Origin: Gemmatimonadota bacterium
Lineage (GTDB): Bacteria; Gemmatimonadota; Gemmatimonadetes; Longimicrobiales; Gaopeijiaceae
Direction of reading: 5' to 3'
Assembly: GCA_029262115.1 (NCBI GenBank)
Contig: JAJCZZ010000090.1
Location: 85,547 to 149,546 of the forward strand
DNA: 64,000 bases
Shown: piece by piece, positions 25,859 through 34,510 of the stretch
Position numbering within the stretch: the first letter of the stretch is position 1
How the letters are laid out: each line of letters starts with the position of its first letter
Made by a program: the position numbers and the translations under genes
The notes under the pieces: generated by a model
Seen by the model: only the letters and a program-made list of their open reading frames with translations
What the model was told of the DNA's origin: nothing
Database searches by the model: none

Positions 25859-26644
25859 ATGGTGAATCGACAGCGTCGACCGTGCACTTCGGCGGCATCG
25901 AGAGTGGTGATGGTGGTGGCCCTCGTCCTCGCGGCGTGCGACAACGGCGCGGTGGCCCCAACGCCCACGGACTGGACGGTGGTGTCCGGCGCGGGTCAGG
26001 AAGGCCTCGAGTCCCGTCTGCTACCTGAGCCCGTCATCGTTCAGTTGGTCGACCCAGCCGGTGCGGCGGTGGCAGGCGAGGCGGTGACCGTCCTCGTCAC
26101 GTCGGGTGGAGGGAGCGTGAGGGCCGACGCTCGCACGGACGGGCGAGGCCGAGTCAGCGTGCAGTGGGTGCTCGGCCCCGCGGAGATGGGCGTCCAGACG
26201 ATTTCCTTCGACACCCTCGTTCGGATTCAGCCCCGTGTTGGGGTGGAGGAACTCGTTGTTTTCCCCCGGGACAATCCTCCCCAACACGTGCGCGCGACGT
26301 GGACGACTGGCGTGGACACGATCGAGGTCCTGCTACGTCCGGTGGTGGCCGTGGACCTCCCGTTCGTCTGGCTCCTGTCTCCCGCTCGACTTCTCCTTCC
26401 CGGCGGCCCGGCCGGTCCAATAGAGGAATCGGACGGGCTCTGTTACCTTGCTCCGTCCGAATCACGAAGGAACCCCGACGGAAATCGATATGCGACTCCC
26501 CAGCCGTGCTGCGCTCTTTGGCGCAATCCTCGCCCTCGCCGCCTGCCAGAGCGCCGACGTCAGCAATGCCGCTCTCGACACCGACGATCAGAAGGCGAGC
26601 TACGCCATCGGACTCGACATGGGCCGAAACCTCCAGCCCGCTGA
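25859..26644 (+). CDS. Ig-like lipoprotein, 3' part overlapping the FKBP gene
   Basis: The start at 25859 follows GGAGGG. Residues about 15-30 form a lipoprotein signal (VVMVVALVLAAC, Cys as lipidation site). Residues about 60-130 are a Big1-like Ig fold (VIVQLVDPAGAAVAGEAVTV, then GRVSVQWVLGPAEMGVQTIS). Beyond about residue 210 the frame enters the FKBP promoter and coding region and becomes Arg/Pro-rich, overlapping it by about 155 bp in another frame. The natural 3' end is probably damaged or a frameshift has occurred. A later ATG at 25910 is possible. It may anchor or bind a surface ligand; function is unknown. Confidence 0.55.
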   Translation: MVNRQRRPCTSAASRVVMVVALVLAACDNGAVAPTPTDWTVVSGAGQEGLESRLLPEPVIVQLVDPAGAAVAGEAVTVLVTSGGGSVRADARTDGRGRVSVQWVLGPAEMGVQTISFDTLVRIQPRVGVEELVVFPRDNPPQHVRATWTTGVDTIEVLLRPVVAVDLPFVWLLSPARLLLPGGPAGPIEESDGLCYLAPSESRRNPDGNRYATPQPCCALWRNPRPRRLPERRRQQCRSRHRRSEGELRHRTRHGPKPPAR

Positions 26645-27191
26645 GAGCCGCTTGGACATGGACGCCCTGATGCGTGGTGTCCATGACGCCATGGCCGCCC
26701 GAGATCCCGCGATCCCGCAGGAAGAGCTGAACGCCTCGCTCCAGATCTTCAGTCAGGCGATCCAGGAGGAAATGGCCGCCCAACGCGATTCCGTCGCGAC
26801 CGCCAATGCGGCAGCAGGTGAGGCGTACCTTGCCGAGAACGCGACCAAGGGCGGGGTCGTTGTCACCGAGAGCGGCCTGCAGTTCGAGGTCATCGAGGAA
26901 GGCGAGGGCGACACACCCGTTTCGGGACAGCAAGTCCTGCTGCACTACAAGGGCACGCTACCGGACGGGACCGAGTTTGACGCTTCTGGCGACGAACCCT
27001 CGACCTTCCCGGTCGGCGGGCTCATCCCCGGCTTCAACGAGGCTTTGGAGATGATGCGTGTCGGCGGCAAGTACCGGATCGTGATCCCCAGTGACATCGC
27101 CTATGGTCCCGAAGCCCGCAGCGAAGTCATCGGCCCCAACTCGACGCTCATCTTCGAGATCGAAATCGTGGAGATCGTCGAGGCGCCCTGA
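26490..27191 (+). CDS. FKBP-type peptidyl-prolyl isomerase lipoprotein
   Basis: 233 residues from the ATG at 26490 (GAAGGA upstream). The signal peptide ends in a lipobox (ILALAAC). Residues about 25-110 are the FkpA/Mip-like helical dimerisation domain (KASYAIGLDMGRNLQPAESR). Residues about 120-233 are the FKBP domain, with VLLHYKGTLPDGTEFDAS, FPVGGLIPGFNEALEMMRVG, YRIVIPSDIAYG and NSTLIFEIEIVEI. It accelerates prolyl isomerisation of exported proteins. A strong terminator follows. Confidence 0.93.
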   Translation: MRLPSRAALFGAILALAACQSADVSNAALDTDDQKASYAIGLDMGRNLQPAESRLDMDALMRGVHDAMAARDPAIPQEELNASLQIFSQAIQEEMAAQRDSVATANAAAGEAYLAENATKGGVVVTESGLQFEVIEEGEGDTPVSGQQVLLHYKGTLPDGTEFDASGDEPSTFPVGGLIPGFNEALEMMRVGGKYRIVIPSDIAYGPEARSEVIGPNSTLIFEIEIVEIVEAP

Positions 27192-27224
27192 TCACGGGGC
27201 CGCCGCGCCGCCCGTACGGACAAT

Positions 27225-27259
27225 CCCCCCGTCGGACTTTGGTCCGGCGGGGGTTTTTT
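27225..27259 (+). terminator. Rho-independent terminator after the FKBP gene
   Basis: CCCCCGTCGGAC and GTCCGGCGGGGG form a 12-bp stem with one G-T wobble and a TTTG loop, followed by six T residues. It ends the FKBP transcript and lies just before the stop codon of the convergent gene at 27264. Confidence 0.9.
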
Positions 27260-27263
27260 CGAT

Positions 27264-27551
27264 TCAGTCGAGTCGCTTCGACGCCCGCAGAAAGCGACGA
27301 CAGAGCTGCTCGACCCGGAGGTTGTCGTCTTCCACGGCCTTCTCGAGAATGGACTCGATGTGCGTAACCAGCGCCGGCTCGCCCCACCGGCACCCGGTCG
27401 CGTCCTCCGCGCTCCGGGTGTCACCCGCGTCGGCGCCCTGGATCAGCGCCCAGGCCGCGGCTTCCGCGAAGTACGGCGAGTCCGGGTCCGGAAGCCTGTA
27501 GTCCGGGCCCACCTCCTCACCGGCATCCTCGTTGACGAACGCGCGACTCAT
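27264..27551 (-). CDS. Small conserved acidic protein of unknown function
   Basis: 95 residues from the ATG at 27551. It opens SRAFVNEDAGEEVGPDYRLP and has AEAAAWALIQGADAGDTRSAEDATGCRWGEP, then a helical C-terminus (ALVTHIESILEKAVEDDNLR). I recall similar short proteins in many bacteria but no assigned function; this is not checked. It starts 7 bp after the YhbY stop codon and is probably co-transcribed with it. No signal peptide or membrane segment is seen. Confidence 0.6.
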   Translation of the reverse strand: MSRAFVNEDAGEEVGPDYRLPDPDSPYFAEAAAWALIQGADAGDTRSAEDATGCRWGEPALVTHIESILEKAVEDDNLRVEQLCRRFLRASKRLD

Positions 27552-27558
27552 TGTCGGC

Positions 27559-27861
27559 CTACTGTGGAAGCCGGATCTCGGGCTCGTCCGGATCCGCCCG
27601 ATACAGCACGATGGTCCGTCCGATCGTCTGGGCGACGTGCACGTCCCCGAGGGATGCCGCCAGCGCATCCGCCGTGGCGCGCGGTTCCTCCGGAGCGTTT
27701 TCCGACACCTTCACCTTGAGGAGTTCGCGGGTGTGGAAGGCCTCGTTGATCGATTGCAGTGCCGCTTCAGTGACGCCGGCGTGGCCGATGTGAACCAGAG
27801 GCTTCAGGCGGTTGGCGAGCGATCGGAGATGTGCGCGCTGCTTCGATGTAAGTTCGGTCAT
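27559..27861 (-). CDS. yhbY: YhbY/CRS1-type RNA-binding protein
   Basis: 100 residues from the ATG at 27861. It matches the YhbY/CRM domain: MTELTSKQRAHLRSLANRLK, VHIGHAGVTEAALQSINEAF (a GxxG-type RNA-binding loop) and RELLKVKVSEN. YhbY associates with the pre-50S ribosomal subunit in other bacteria and helps assembly. The start codon interleaves with the divergent bioY ATG (CATG at 27859-27862). A longer in-frame start 11 codons upstream exists but lies outside the family core. Confidence 0.9.
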   Translation of the reverse strand: MTELTSKQRAHLRSLANRLKPLVHIGHAGVTEAALQSINEAFHTRELLKVKVSENAPEEPRATADALAASLGDVHVAQTIGRTIVLYRADPDEPEIRLPQ

Positions 27862-28432
27862 GACTGAAGATATACGGGTCCTGCCCATCGTCATGTGGGC
27901 GGCCCTCGTCGCATTGGCGGCCCGGTTCGCGATCCCGGTTCCCGGTACGGACGTGCCCCAGTCGGCTCAGACGCTCGCGGTGGTCCTCGCGGGCGCCTTT
28001 CTCGGCATGCGCGGGGGTATGCTCGCGCTCCTGCTCTATCTGGTGATGGGCGCGCTCGGTCTCCCCGTCTTCGCGGACGGCGCATTGGGTGCCGCCCATC
28101 TGGTGGGGCCGACGGCCGGGTACCTGGTGGGCTTCGTCGCGGCTGCCGGATTGGTGGGTGCGTCCGTCGAACGGTGGGGTAGACACCGGACGGTGGCTTT
28201 TGCCGCTGCCTTCGTGACGGGCCATGCCATCATACTATTTCTGGGGTGGGTTCGGTTGGCGCTTCAGGTGGGAGGTGGCGGCGCATGGGCGGTGGGGGTG
28301 GCTCCCTTTCTGGTCGGAGGAGTCGCCAAGTCGGTGATGGGCGCCGCGCTGTTCGCGGTGTATGTGTACGGGGCTGACCGACGGGCGGCGGATGGCAGCC
28401 CCGGTCTCTTCAACAACGGAGTTGGACGATGA
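27860..28432 (+). CDS. bioY: BioY biotin-uptake S component
   Basis: 190 residues with six membrane helices. The start at 27860 gives MTEDIRVLPIVMWAALVALA; the second ATG at 27893 is an alternative. Family features are AIPVPGTDVPQSAQTLAVVL, FLGMRGGMLALLLYLVMGA, GLPVFADGAL and GPTAGYLVGFV. BioY binds biotin and works alone or with the ECF module (BioM/BioN), which is not visible here. It overlaps the start of the next gene by four bases. Confidence 0.93.
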   Translation: MTEDIRVLPIVMWAALVALAARFAIPVPGTDVPQSAQTLAVVLAGAFLGMRGGMLALLLYLVMGALGLPVFADGALGAAHLVGPTAGYLVGFVAAAGLVGASVERWGRHRTVAFAAAFVTGHAIILFLGWVRLALQVGGGGAWAVGVAPFLVGGVAKSVMGAALFAVYVYGADRRAADGSPGLFNNGVGR

Positions 28433-29676
28433 CAGGTGCGAGGGTGATGGCGAGGCTGGTGGTGACCTGTGCGGTCGCGCTTGCGCTCGTCGTGTGCGAG
28501 CCGAGCGAACCGGCCACGGACGCGCCCCCGGAGCCCACGGCCGAAATTCGGGACTCGGCCGGGATCACTCTGGTACGGAATACGGGCTCGTCGGTCTGGG
28601 GTGGCGAGGGGTGGCGGGTGGAACAGAGGCTCGAGATCGCGCCGGACGACGCCCGGCCCGAAACCGAGTTCGGATATGTGGCGGATGTAGCCGCGGTCGG
28701 TGATACGCTCTACGTACTCGACCAGATGGGTCAGCAGGTGCGGGTGTTCGGCCCGGATGGGTCACTCGCGCGCATCATCGGCAGGGCCGGAGACGGGCCG
28801 GGGGAGTTTTCGAACTTCGCATCCACTCTCCTGGTGTCGCGAGACACGCTGATGGTGGCGGACTGGGGCCGCGGCCGCCTTCACCGATTCACGACCAGCG
28901 GCTCGTTCATCGACGATTCGCTCCTGCCGGGCGGCGGCGCGCGGACCTGGTGGCGGAGGGGCGCCGACGGGGAGATCTACTACCGTTCGCTCACGCGCAT
29001 TACGGACGAGCAGGGGCGTTGGCGTGGCGACGACTACCTACTCCGTGTGGGGGCGAACCTTCAGCGCCCCGATACGGTCCTCCGCTTCGAGTACGACGAG
29101 ACGGATCTCGGGGCCCGGGAGGCTCCGAGATTGCCGCTGATCGTCAATGCGCCGACATGGGACATCCTGTCCGATGGGCGCATCGTCTGGGCCGCGCTCA
29201 ACGACAACCGGCTGCGGATCCACGGCCCGGATGGGACGCTCGAGCGCCTCGTGACCTCGGAGACGTGGACGGCCGTCGGGGTTGGGAACGCTGGGCGTCA
29301 GGTCCTCCTCGACCTGATGCGGGAGAAGCTCGTCCAACTGGGTGGCAGCCCGGAAGCGGCCGAACAGATCGAGGTCGACTACCCGGCGGCGCTCCCGGTG
29401 CTTACGACCGTGATGGCGGGACCCGAATCGACGATCTGGGTTCAGCGAGAGGGGGGACTCACGAACGTCCACCCCATGGCCCTCAATACGCCCGACCCCC
29501 CGAAAGGGTGGGGCGGGGAGGCGTGGGACGTGCTCGACGGTGACGGAGTCTTCCTCGGCACCGTGGCGTTGCGGCCTGGAACACGGGTTACGCGAATCCT
29601 TCCGGACAGGATTGTGGGGGTGCGGCGTGATGCGTTGGGACAGGATGTCGTGGTCGTGTGGAGGTTGCTCCGCTAG
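28429..29676 (+). CDS. 6-bladed beta-propeller secreted protein
   Basis: 415 residues starting in the bioY stop (ATGA). The N-terminal signal (ARLVVTCAVALALVVCEPSE) ends near a Cys, so it may be a lipoprotein. The body has propeller blades such as TLYVLDQMGQQVRVFGPDG, IIGRAGDGPGEFSNFAST and LMVADWGRGRLHRFTTSG, the pattern of the 6-bladed/NHL group common in Gemmatimonadota and Bacteroidota. Function is unknown, probably ligand or surface binding. The overlap with bioY suggests co-transcription but not necessarily a shared pathway. Confidence 0.75.
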   Translation: MTGARVMARLVVTCAVALALVVCEPSEPATDAPPEPTAEIRDSAGITLVRNTGSSVWGGEGWRVEQRLEIAPDDARPETEFGYVADVAAVGDTLYVLDQMGQQVRVFGPDGSLARIIGRAGDGPGEFSNFASTLLVSRDTLMVADWGRGRLHRFTTSGSFIDDSLLPGGGARTWWRRGADGEIYYRSLTRITDEQGRWRGDDYLLRVGANLQRPDTVLRFEYDETDLGAREAPRLPLIVNAPTWDILSDGRIVWAALNDNRLRIHGPDGTLERLVTSETWTAVGVGNAGRQVLLDLMREKLVQLGGSPEAAEQIEVDYPAALPVLTTVMAGPESTIWVQREGGLTNVHPMALNTPDPPKGWGGEAWDVLDGDGVFLGTVALRPGTRVTRILPDRIVGVRRDALGQDVVVVWRLLR

Positions 29677-29730
29677 TACTACGCTCCGCATTCTGGGGTG
29701 CCCTTGTCGTCCAACGTTTCGGAGACCCCC

Positions 29731-31353
29731 ATGCGCTTCTTCTCCAGGTCAATCATCACGGTAGTGGCTGGGCTGGCCGTCGGTGCCGCTCCGATGGCCG
29801 CTCAGTCGGATCGCGAACTCGCGGAGTGGAAGGACGCCCTCGCGGCGGACATCGAGTCCCGTTCGCGCTTCACTCAGCAGATGGTCGACCAGATCTTCAG
29901 CTTCGGTGAGCTTGGCTTCCAGGAGGTCGAAACCTCTCGATACCTCGTTCGTCTGCTCCGGGACGAAGGCTTCACGGTCGAGGAGGGGGTAGCCGGCATT
30001 CCCACCGCCTGGGTGGCGACGTGGGGTTCCGGCGAGCCGAAGATCAGCCTGGGGACCGATATCGACGACATTCCCAAGGCGTCTCAGACCCCGGGCGTGG
30101 CGTGCCGTCTGCCCCTGGTGGAAGGCGCGCCCGGCCACGGCGAGGGACACAACGCGGGCATGGCTGTCCAGGTCACCGCGGCCCTGGCGGTGAAGGACTT
30201 GATGGAGCGCGAGGGCCTCTCGGGCACCCTCCAGATCTGGCCGGGTGTGGCGGAGGAGCTGGTGGCGACGAAGGCGCACTACGTTCGTGCGGGGATGTTC
30301 GAGGACGTGGACATCGTACTTTATGCCCACGTTGGCTCGAATCTGTCGACCGGGTGGGGGATGACACCGGGCACGGGCCTTGTGAGCGCCATCTACACGT
30401 TCGAGGGCTTTGCGGCCCACGCGGGCGGCTCGCCCTGGCGCGGTCGATCCGCTGCGGACGCCGTGAACCTCATGGAGGTGGGCTGGAACTTCCGGCGGGA
30501 GCATATCCGCACGCAAGCACGCTCGCACAGCATCGTGTTCGACGGAGGAGATCAGCCGAATGTCGTGCCGTCGGAGGCCTCGATCTGGTTCTATTTCCGT
30601 GAGAAGAATTACCCGCAGATCCGCGAGCTGTTCGCGGTGGGCGATTCCGTGGCGATGGGCGCGGCCATGATGTCGGGCACCACTCTGAAGGAAGTGAAGA
30701 TCGTCGGGTCCGCCTGGCCCGGGCACTTCAACAAGACCGTGGCCGAGACAATGTACGGCAACATCCAGCGGGTGGGGCTTCCCGAATGGTCGGAGGCCGA
30801 TCAGCGGTTCGCGCGGGCGACTCAGCGGGAGGTCGACGGTCCCGATGTCGGGCTGGCGACAGAGCTCGCGCCGCTCCGACCCGCGCTGTCAGAGGAACAG
30901 CGGACCGCCGGGTACGCGGACGACATCGGTGATATCTCCTGGAACGTGCCTACCGCCACGCTGTCGTTTCCGTCCAACATCCCCGGGTTACCCGGTCACA
31001 ACTGGGCCAACGCGATTGCCATGGCCACTCCGATCGCCCACAAGGGCGCAACCGCGGGGGCGAAGGCGCAGGCCATGACGGTGCTGGACTTCCTGACGCG
31101 GCCCGCGCTGGTCGAGCAGGCGTGGGACTACTTCCGGGAGATGACCTCGGAGCTACAGTACACGCCCTTCATCCGCGCGGACGACGAGCCGGCCACGTCC
31201 ATGAACGAGGACATCATGGCGCGGTTTCGGGAGGATATGCGCAGGTACTACTTCGATTCCGACCGCTACGACACGTATCTGGAGCAGCTCGGGGTGCAGT
31301 ACCCGACGGTGCGAGCGCCGGACGGGGTGTGTCGGATCGGGGCTGTATCCTGA
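29731..31353 (+). CDS. Secreted M20 amidohydrolase, AbgB-like
   Basis: 540 residues from the ATG at 29731, with a signal peptide (SIITVVAGLAVGAAPMAAQ). The peptidase M20 fold is supported by IFSFGELGFQEVETSRYLVR, GTDIDDIPKAS, GHGEGHNAGM (metal-ligand His), WPGVAEELVATKAHYVRAG and IPGLPGHNWANAI. The layout and length match AbgB, the subunit that hydrolyses p-aminobenzoyl-glutamate, though substrates vary. The signal peptide suggests a periplasmic peptide or amide hydrolase. The next gene is an amidohydrolase-superfamily enzyme 65 bp downstream. Confidence 0.85.
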   Translation: MRFFSRSIITVVAGLAVGAAPMAAQSDRELAEWKDALAADIESRSRFTQQMVDQIFSFGELGFQEVETSRYLVRLLRDEGFTVEEGVAGIPTAWVATWGSGEPKISLGTDIDDIPKASQTPGVACRLPLVEGAPGHGEGHNAGMAVQVTAALAVKDLMEREGLSGTLQIWPGVAEELVATKAHYVRAGMFEDVDIVLYAHVGSNLSTGWGMTPGTGLVSAIYTFEGFAAHAGGSPWRGRSAADAVNLMEVGWNFRREHIRTQARSHSIVFDGGDQPNVVPSEASIWFYFREKNYPQIRELFAVGDSVAMGAAMMSGTTLKEVKIVGSAWPGHFNKTVAETMYGNIQRVGLPEWSEADQRFARATQREVDGPDVGLATELAPLRPALSEEQRTAGYADDIGDISWNVPTATLSFPSNIPGLPGHNWANAIAMATPIAHKGATAGAKAQAMTVLDFLTRPALVEQAWDYFREMTSELQYTPFIRADDEPATSMNEDIMARFREDMRRYYFDSDRYDTYLEQLGVQYPTVRAPDGVCRIGAVS

Positions 31354-31418
31354 ACGGCGGGGGCGCCTCCCGCCATTGTGACGGCCCGTCCAGACCCGCT
31401 GATTTCCGGCCCAGGGGG

Positions 31419-32888
31419 GTGGGGTGGCGGTGGGGGTGGACCGTCGCCTCCTCCCTCGCGCTCTTCGCCGCGGTCCCGCCGCCAGCCCCCCTGTCGGCGC
31501 AGGCCGTCCGCGCCGGGGACTTGATCCTGACGGGCGGCGTGCTCTGGGACGCGGTGACGCCGGGCGCACGCCCGAACCCCGGCATCCACATCCGGAACGG
31601 GACGATCCTCGCGGTCGGGGCGCCGGTGGGGCCGCCGGACGACGGAGCCCGGGTCGTCCAACTCCCCAGCGATGCGTTCGTCATGCCGGGGCTGTTCGAC
31701 CTCCATGCGCACTACGCCGTGGATCTCTTCGGAGAGGGCCGGATCGACGACTACACGGTCAACCCGGTGCTCTTCCTCGCGAACGGGGTGACGTCCACCT
31801 TCCCGGCCGGAGAGATGGACCCGGAGGAGGCGCGGCGAGGCCGGGCCAGGATCGCTCGGGGAGAGCTTCCCGGCCCGAGGATCTATTCGTCGGGCCCGTA
31901 CTGGGGCACTTGGCGGACCGGGTGGGACCACGAAACGATGACCGCGGATTCATTGCGCGAAGAGGCGACCTATTGGGCGCTTCGGGGCGTGCGCGGCTTC
32001 AAAGCGAAGGGGATCTCCCGGGAACTGCTCCCGACGCTCATCGAGGTGGCCCACGCCCACGGGATCACCGTGACCGGCCATCTCGATACCAACCTGCGGG
32101 GAGTGAATCCGCGCGATGCCATTCTCATGGGTATCGACCGGGTGGAGCACTTCCTCGGGGGGGACGCCTTCCTGGACGACCGCTCTGCCTACGCCTCGCT
32201 TGAGTCCCTCTACCTCGATGACGCTGAGACGGCGGAGAGGATCCGGAGGCAGGCCCGGCTGTTCGTCGAGCACGGTACGTACTTCGACGCCACGATGTCG
32301 GCGTACGGATACTGGGCGGGCCGCGAGCCGGCCATCTACGAGGACTGGGCCGACGAGATGGGGTATCTCACCCCCTACGCCCGCAGAGCGGTCGAGGCGA
32401 GACTCCCCAGACCCGTGCTCGATCAGTTCGAGCGGATCCACCATGTGAAGAAGCGGACGCTGAAGGCCTTTGTCGACGCGGGCGGAGCGTCCTTCCTGAC
32501 GCTCGGCACCGACCACCCGAGTTGGGGGGAGTTCTGGTCGGGGTTCGGCGCCCACCGTGAACTGCACGCGATGGTCCTGGCCGGCGTCTCCAACGAGGTC
32601 GCGCTCCGAGCGGGGACGATCAACAGCGCCCGCGCCATCGGGGTGGGTGATCGCTTGGGCTCGATCGAGCCGGGGAAGTACGCCGACATCTATGTGGTGC
32701 GCGGAAATCCCCTCGGTGCCATCACGGACTCGCGTAGCGGCTTCCTCGTCGTTCGTTCGGGCCGCGTCTACGACCCGAGCGAGTTGCTCGCATCCGCGAG
32801 GGGGCGGATGGGGCCCGAGTCCTCCGCCGATGCCGATTGGTGGAAGGGGAATCTCAGACTCTCAGGGGGGCCATGGCCGTCGAATTGA
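31419..32888 (+). CDS. Secreted amidohydrolase-superfamily enzyme
   Basis: 489 residues from a proposed GTG at 31419 (preceded by a G-rich site), giving a signal peptide (TVASSLALFAAVPPPAPLSAQ). Family features are the DLILTGGVLWD opening, the metal site in GLFDLHAHYAVDL (HxH), the Lys in GFKAKGISRE, His in VTGHLD and VEHFLGG, and the Asp in LGTDHPSWGEF. The C-terminus has IEPGKYADIYVVRGNPLGAI. This is the imidazolonepropionase/amidohydrolase type; the substrate is unknown. It overlaps the next gene by 16 bp and follows the M20 gene, so both may degrade amide compounds outside the cytoplasm. Confidence 0.85.
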   Translation: MGWRWGWTVASSLALFAAVPPPAPLSAQAVRAGDLILTGGVLWDAVTPGARPNPGIHIRNGTILAVGAPVGPPDDGARVVQLPSDAFVMPGLFDLHAHYAVDLFGEGRIDDYTVNPVLFLANGVTSTFPAGEMDPEEARRGRARIARGELPGPRIYSSGPYWGTWRTGWDHETMTADSLREEATYWALRGVRGFKAKGISRELLPTLIEVAHAHGITVTGHLDTNLRGVNPRDAILMGIDRVEHFLGGDAFLDDRSAYASLESLYLDDAETAERIRRQARLFVEHGTYFDATMSAYGYWAGREPAIYEDWADEMGYLTPYARRAVEARLPRPVLDQFERIHHVKKRTLKAFVDAGGASFLTLGTDHPSWGEFWSGFGAHRELHAMVLAGVSNEVALRAGTINSARAIGVGDRLGSIEPGKYADIYVVRGNPLGAITDSRSGFLVVRSGRVYDPSELLASARGRMGPESSADADWWKGNLRLSGGPWPSN

Positions 32889-33400
32889 GCCCGGAGGACA
32901 GGGCCGTCGTGGATGAGGCCGTGGCGGACATCGTCTCCGGCCCGCGCCCCCGCGACCGGGGCCCCCTCGGCTGTTCACTCGCCATGCCGGGCTTCCTGGT
33001 CCTTCTCGTCATGCCGGTCATGGTCCGTCGCTTTTCGCTCGGAGATGGCGTTGGGATGGCGTCGCTGGCCGTGGGTGGTTTGCTTCTCGTCGGCGGACTC
33101 GTTCTGTACTTCTCGGCTGGTGGCTTCGTGCGTGGGCACTATATGGCCGCCGCGGAGGCGGGACTGCGCGGTCTCGAGGCGTGGGATCCGGAGTCCGGCG
33201 ACCGGGAGGAGGCACTGCGGGGCGCCACGCTGCTTCTCATGAACGGGATGGCCGCGCACGGCGCGACAATGACCCCTTCGTTCGACCCGGAGGAGGGTCG
33301 CCGCCGGCTCGGTGCCACGCTGCCGATGGTCGAGGCGGTGGAGGAGTACCTCATTGCCGAGGGTTCGGTATACAGGGTGTTCACACCGGAGCCCGACTGA
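32873..33400 (+). CDS. Two-TM protein of unknown function
   Basis: 175 residues from the ATG at 32873, overlapping the end of the amidohydrolase gene. Two hydrophobic segments lie at about residues 38-50 (MPGFLVLLVMPVMV) and 62-82 (ASLAVGGLLLVGGLVLYFSA). A helical C-terminus follows (AAEAGLRGLEAWDPESGD). No family is recognised. The overlap suggests co-expression with the amidohydrolase. Confidence 0.65.
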   Translation: MAVELSPEDRAVVDEAVADIVSGPRPRDRGPLGCSLAMPGFLVLLVMPVMVRRFSLGDGVGMASLAVGGLLLVGGLVLYFSAGGFVRGHYMAAAEAGLRGLEAWDPESGDREEALRGATLLLMNGMAAHGATMTPSFDPEEGRRRLGATLPMVEAVEEYLIAEGSVYRVFTPEPD

Positions 33401-33478
33401 TCGGAACCATCCGCGGGCCGACCCCGTTTACGTTGAGAGACGTACCCCGAGGCACTCCTCAGAGCCAGGAAGACCCAC

Positions 33479-34198
33479 ATGACATCGGACGCGCCCGCCG
33501 ACTACAGCGACCTGAGCGCCCTGTTCCTCAACTGCACGCTCAAGCCCAATCCGGCGCGGTCGCACACACGTGGGCTGCTGGACATCGCGAAGATCATCAT
33601 GGAGCGGCAGGGGGTCTCGGTCGAAGTGGTCCGCCCCGTCGACCACGACATCGCCTTCGGCGTTCAGATGGACATGCGGGACCATGGCTGGGACCACGAC
33701 GAGTGGCCGAACATCCAGAAGAAGGTGATGGCTGCGGATATCCTAGTCGTCGGTACACCCATCTGGTTGGGCGAGCGTTCGTCGGTGTGCTCCCAGGTCA
33801 TCGAGCGCCTCTACGGGTTCTCCGCCGAACTCAACCCGGCCGGGCAGTACGCCTACTACGGCCGGACAGCGGGGTGCATCGTCACCGGCAACGAGGACGG
33901 CGTCAAGCATTGCGCCCAGAGCATCCTCTACGGCCTGCAGCATCTCGGGTACACGATCCCGCCTCAGGCCGACGCGGGCTGGATCGGAGCGGCGGGTCCG
34001 GGGCCGTCCTACCTCGATGAGGGGTCCGGGGGCCCTTCGAACGAGTTCACCCAGCGCAACACCACGTTCATGACGTGGAACCTGCTCCATTTCGCGCGTA
34101 TGTTGAAGGATCAGGGCGGGGTGCCCGCATTTGGGAATCAGCGGAGCGAGTGGGAGGCCGGGGCGCGCTTCGACCACCCGAATCCTGAGTACCGGTAG
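33479..34198 (+). CDS. Flavodoxin-fold NAD(P)H-dependent oxidoreductase
   Basis: 239 residues. It has an opening FLNCTLKPNPARSHTRGLLD with the phosphate-binding loop of FMN-dependent reductases, ADILVVGTPIWLGERSSVCS (FMN-contact loop), AYYGRTAGCIVTGNEDGVKH and a C-terminal helix. It probably binds FMN and reduces quinones, nitro compounds or azo compounds. The start follows a GA-rich site. It stands alone. Confidence 0.82.
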   Translation: MTSDAPADYSDLSALFLNCTLKPNPARSHTRGLLDIAKIIMERQGVSVEVVRPVDHDIAFGVQMDMRDHGWDHDEWPNIQKKVMAADILVVGTPIWLGERSSVCSQVIERLYGFSAELNPAGQYAYYGRTAGCIVTGNEDGVKHCAQSILYGLQHLGYTIPPQADAGWIGAAGPGPSYLDEGSGGPSNEFTQRNTTFMTWNLLHFARMLKDQGGVPAFGNQRSEWEAGARFDHPNPEYR

Positions 34199-34510
34199 GA
34201 GATGGGGCGCTCAAGCGCGGCGGACTGACGGGGCCGGGCGGCGTGGGTGCGGGGTGGCCCACCGAGATGGCCGGGCGCACGTGACACCGGGGCTGCTGGG
34301 GCGCGTCGTACCGGGCTGAACAGGGCGAGTGACAACAGGCGGCGTTGAGCGCGTGGGACCGGTGGCCTTGCTCCGCAGATGGGCGCACGGCCGGTGCACC
34401 CACGACTCCATCACGCCCGACCGGAATTATTGCCGGTACGGCGGCAGTCGAGCCGCTCGGTAAGCCGTAGCGTCCGCGTCCGCCCTCCTTGCCAGCCTGG
34501 CGGGTCCGAC
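34199..34510. other. Convergent intergenic region, 312 bp
   Basis: Both flanking genes end here. Frames are Arg/Pro-rich and unconvincing. CCGG-AATTATTG-CCGG near 34420 could be a weak hairpin but has no T-run. I see no gene, repeat or RNA. Confidence 0.4.

Noticed and set aside
26154..26945. 263-residue minus-strand frame opposite FKBP
   Set aside because: Shadow of the FKBP and lipoprotein coding strand; no recognisable domain.
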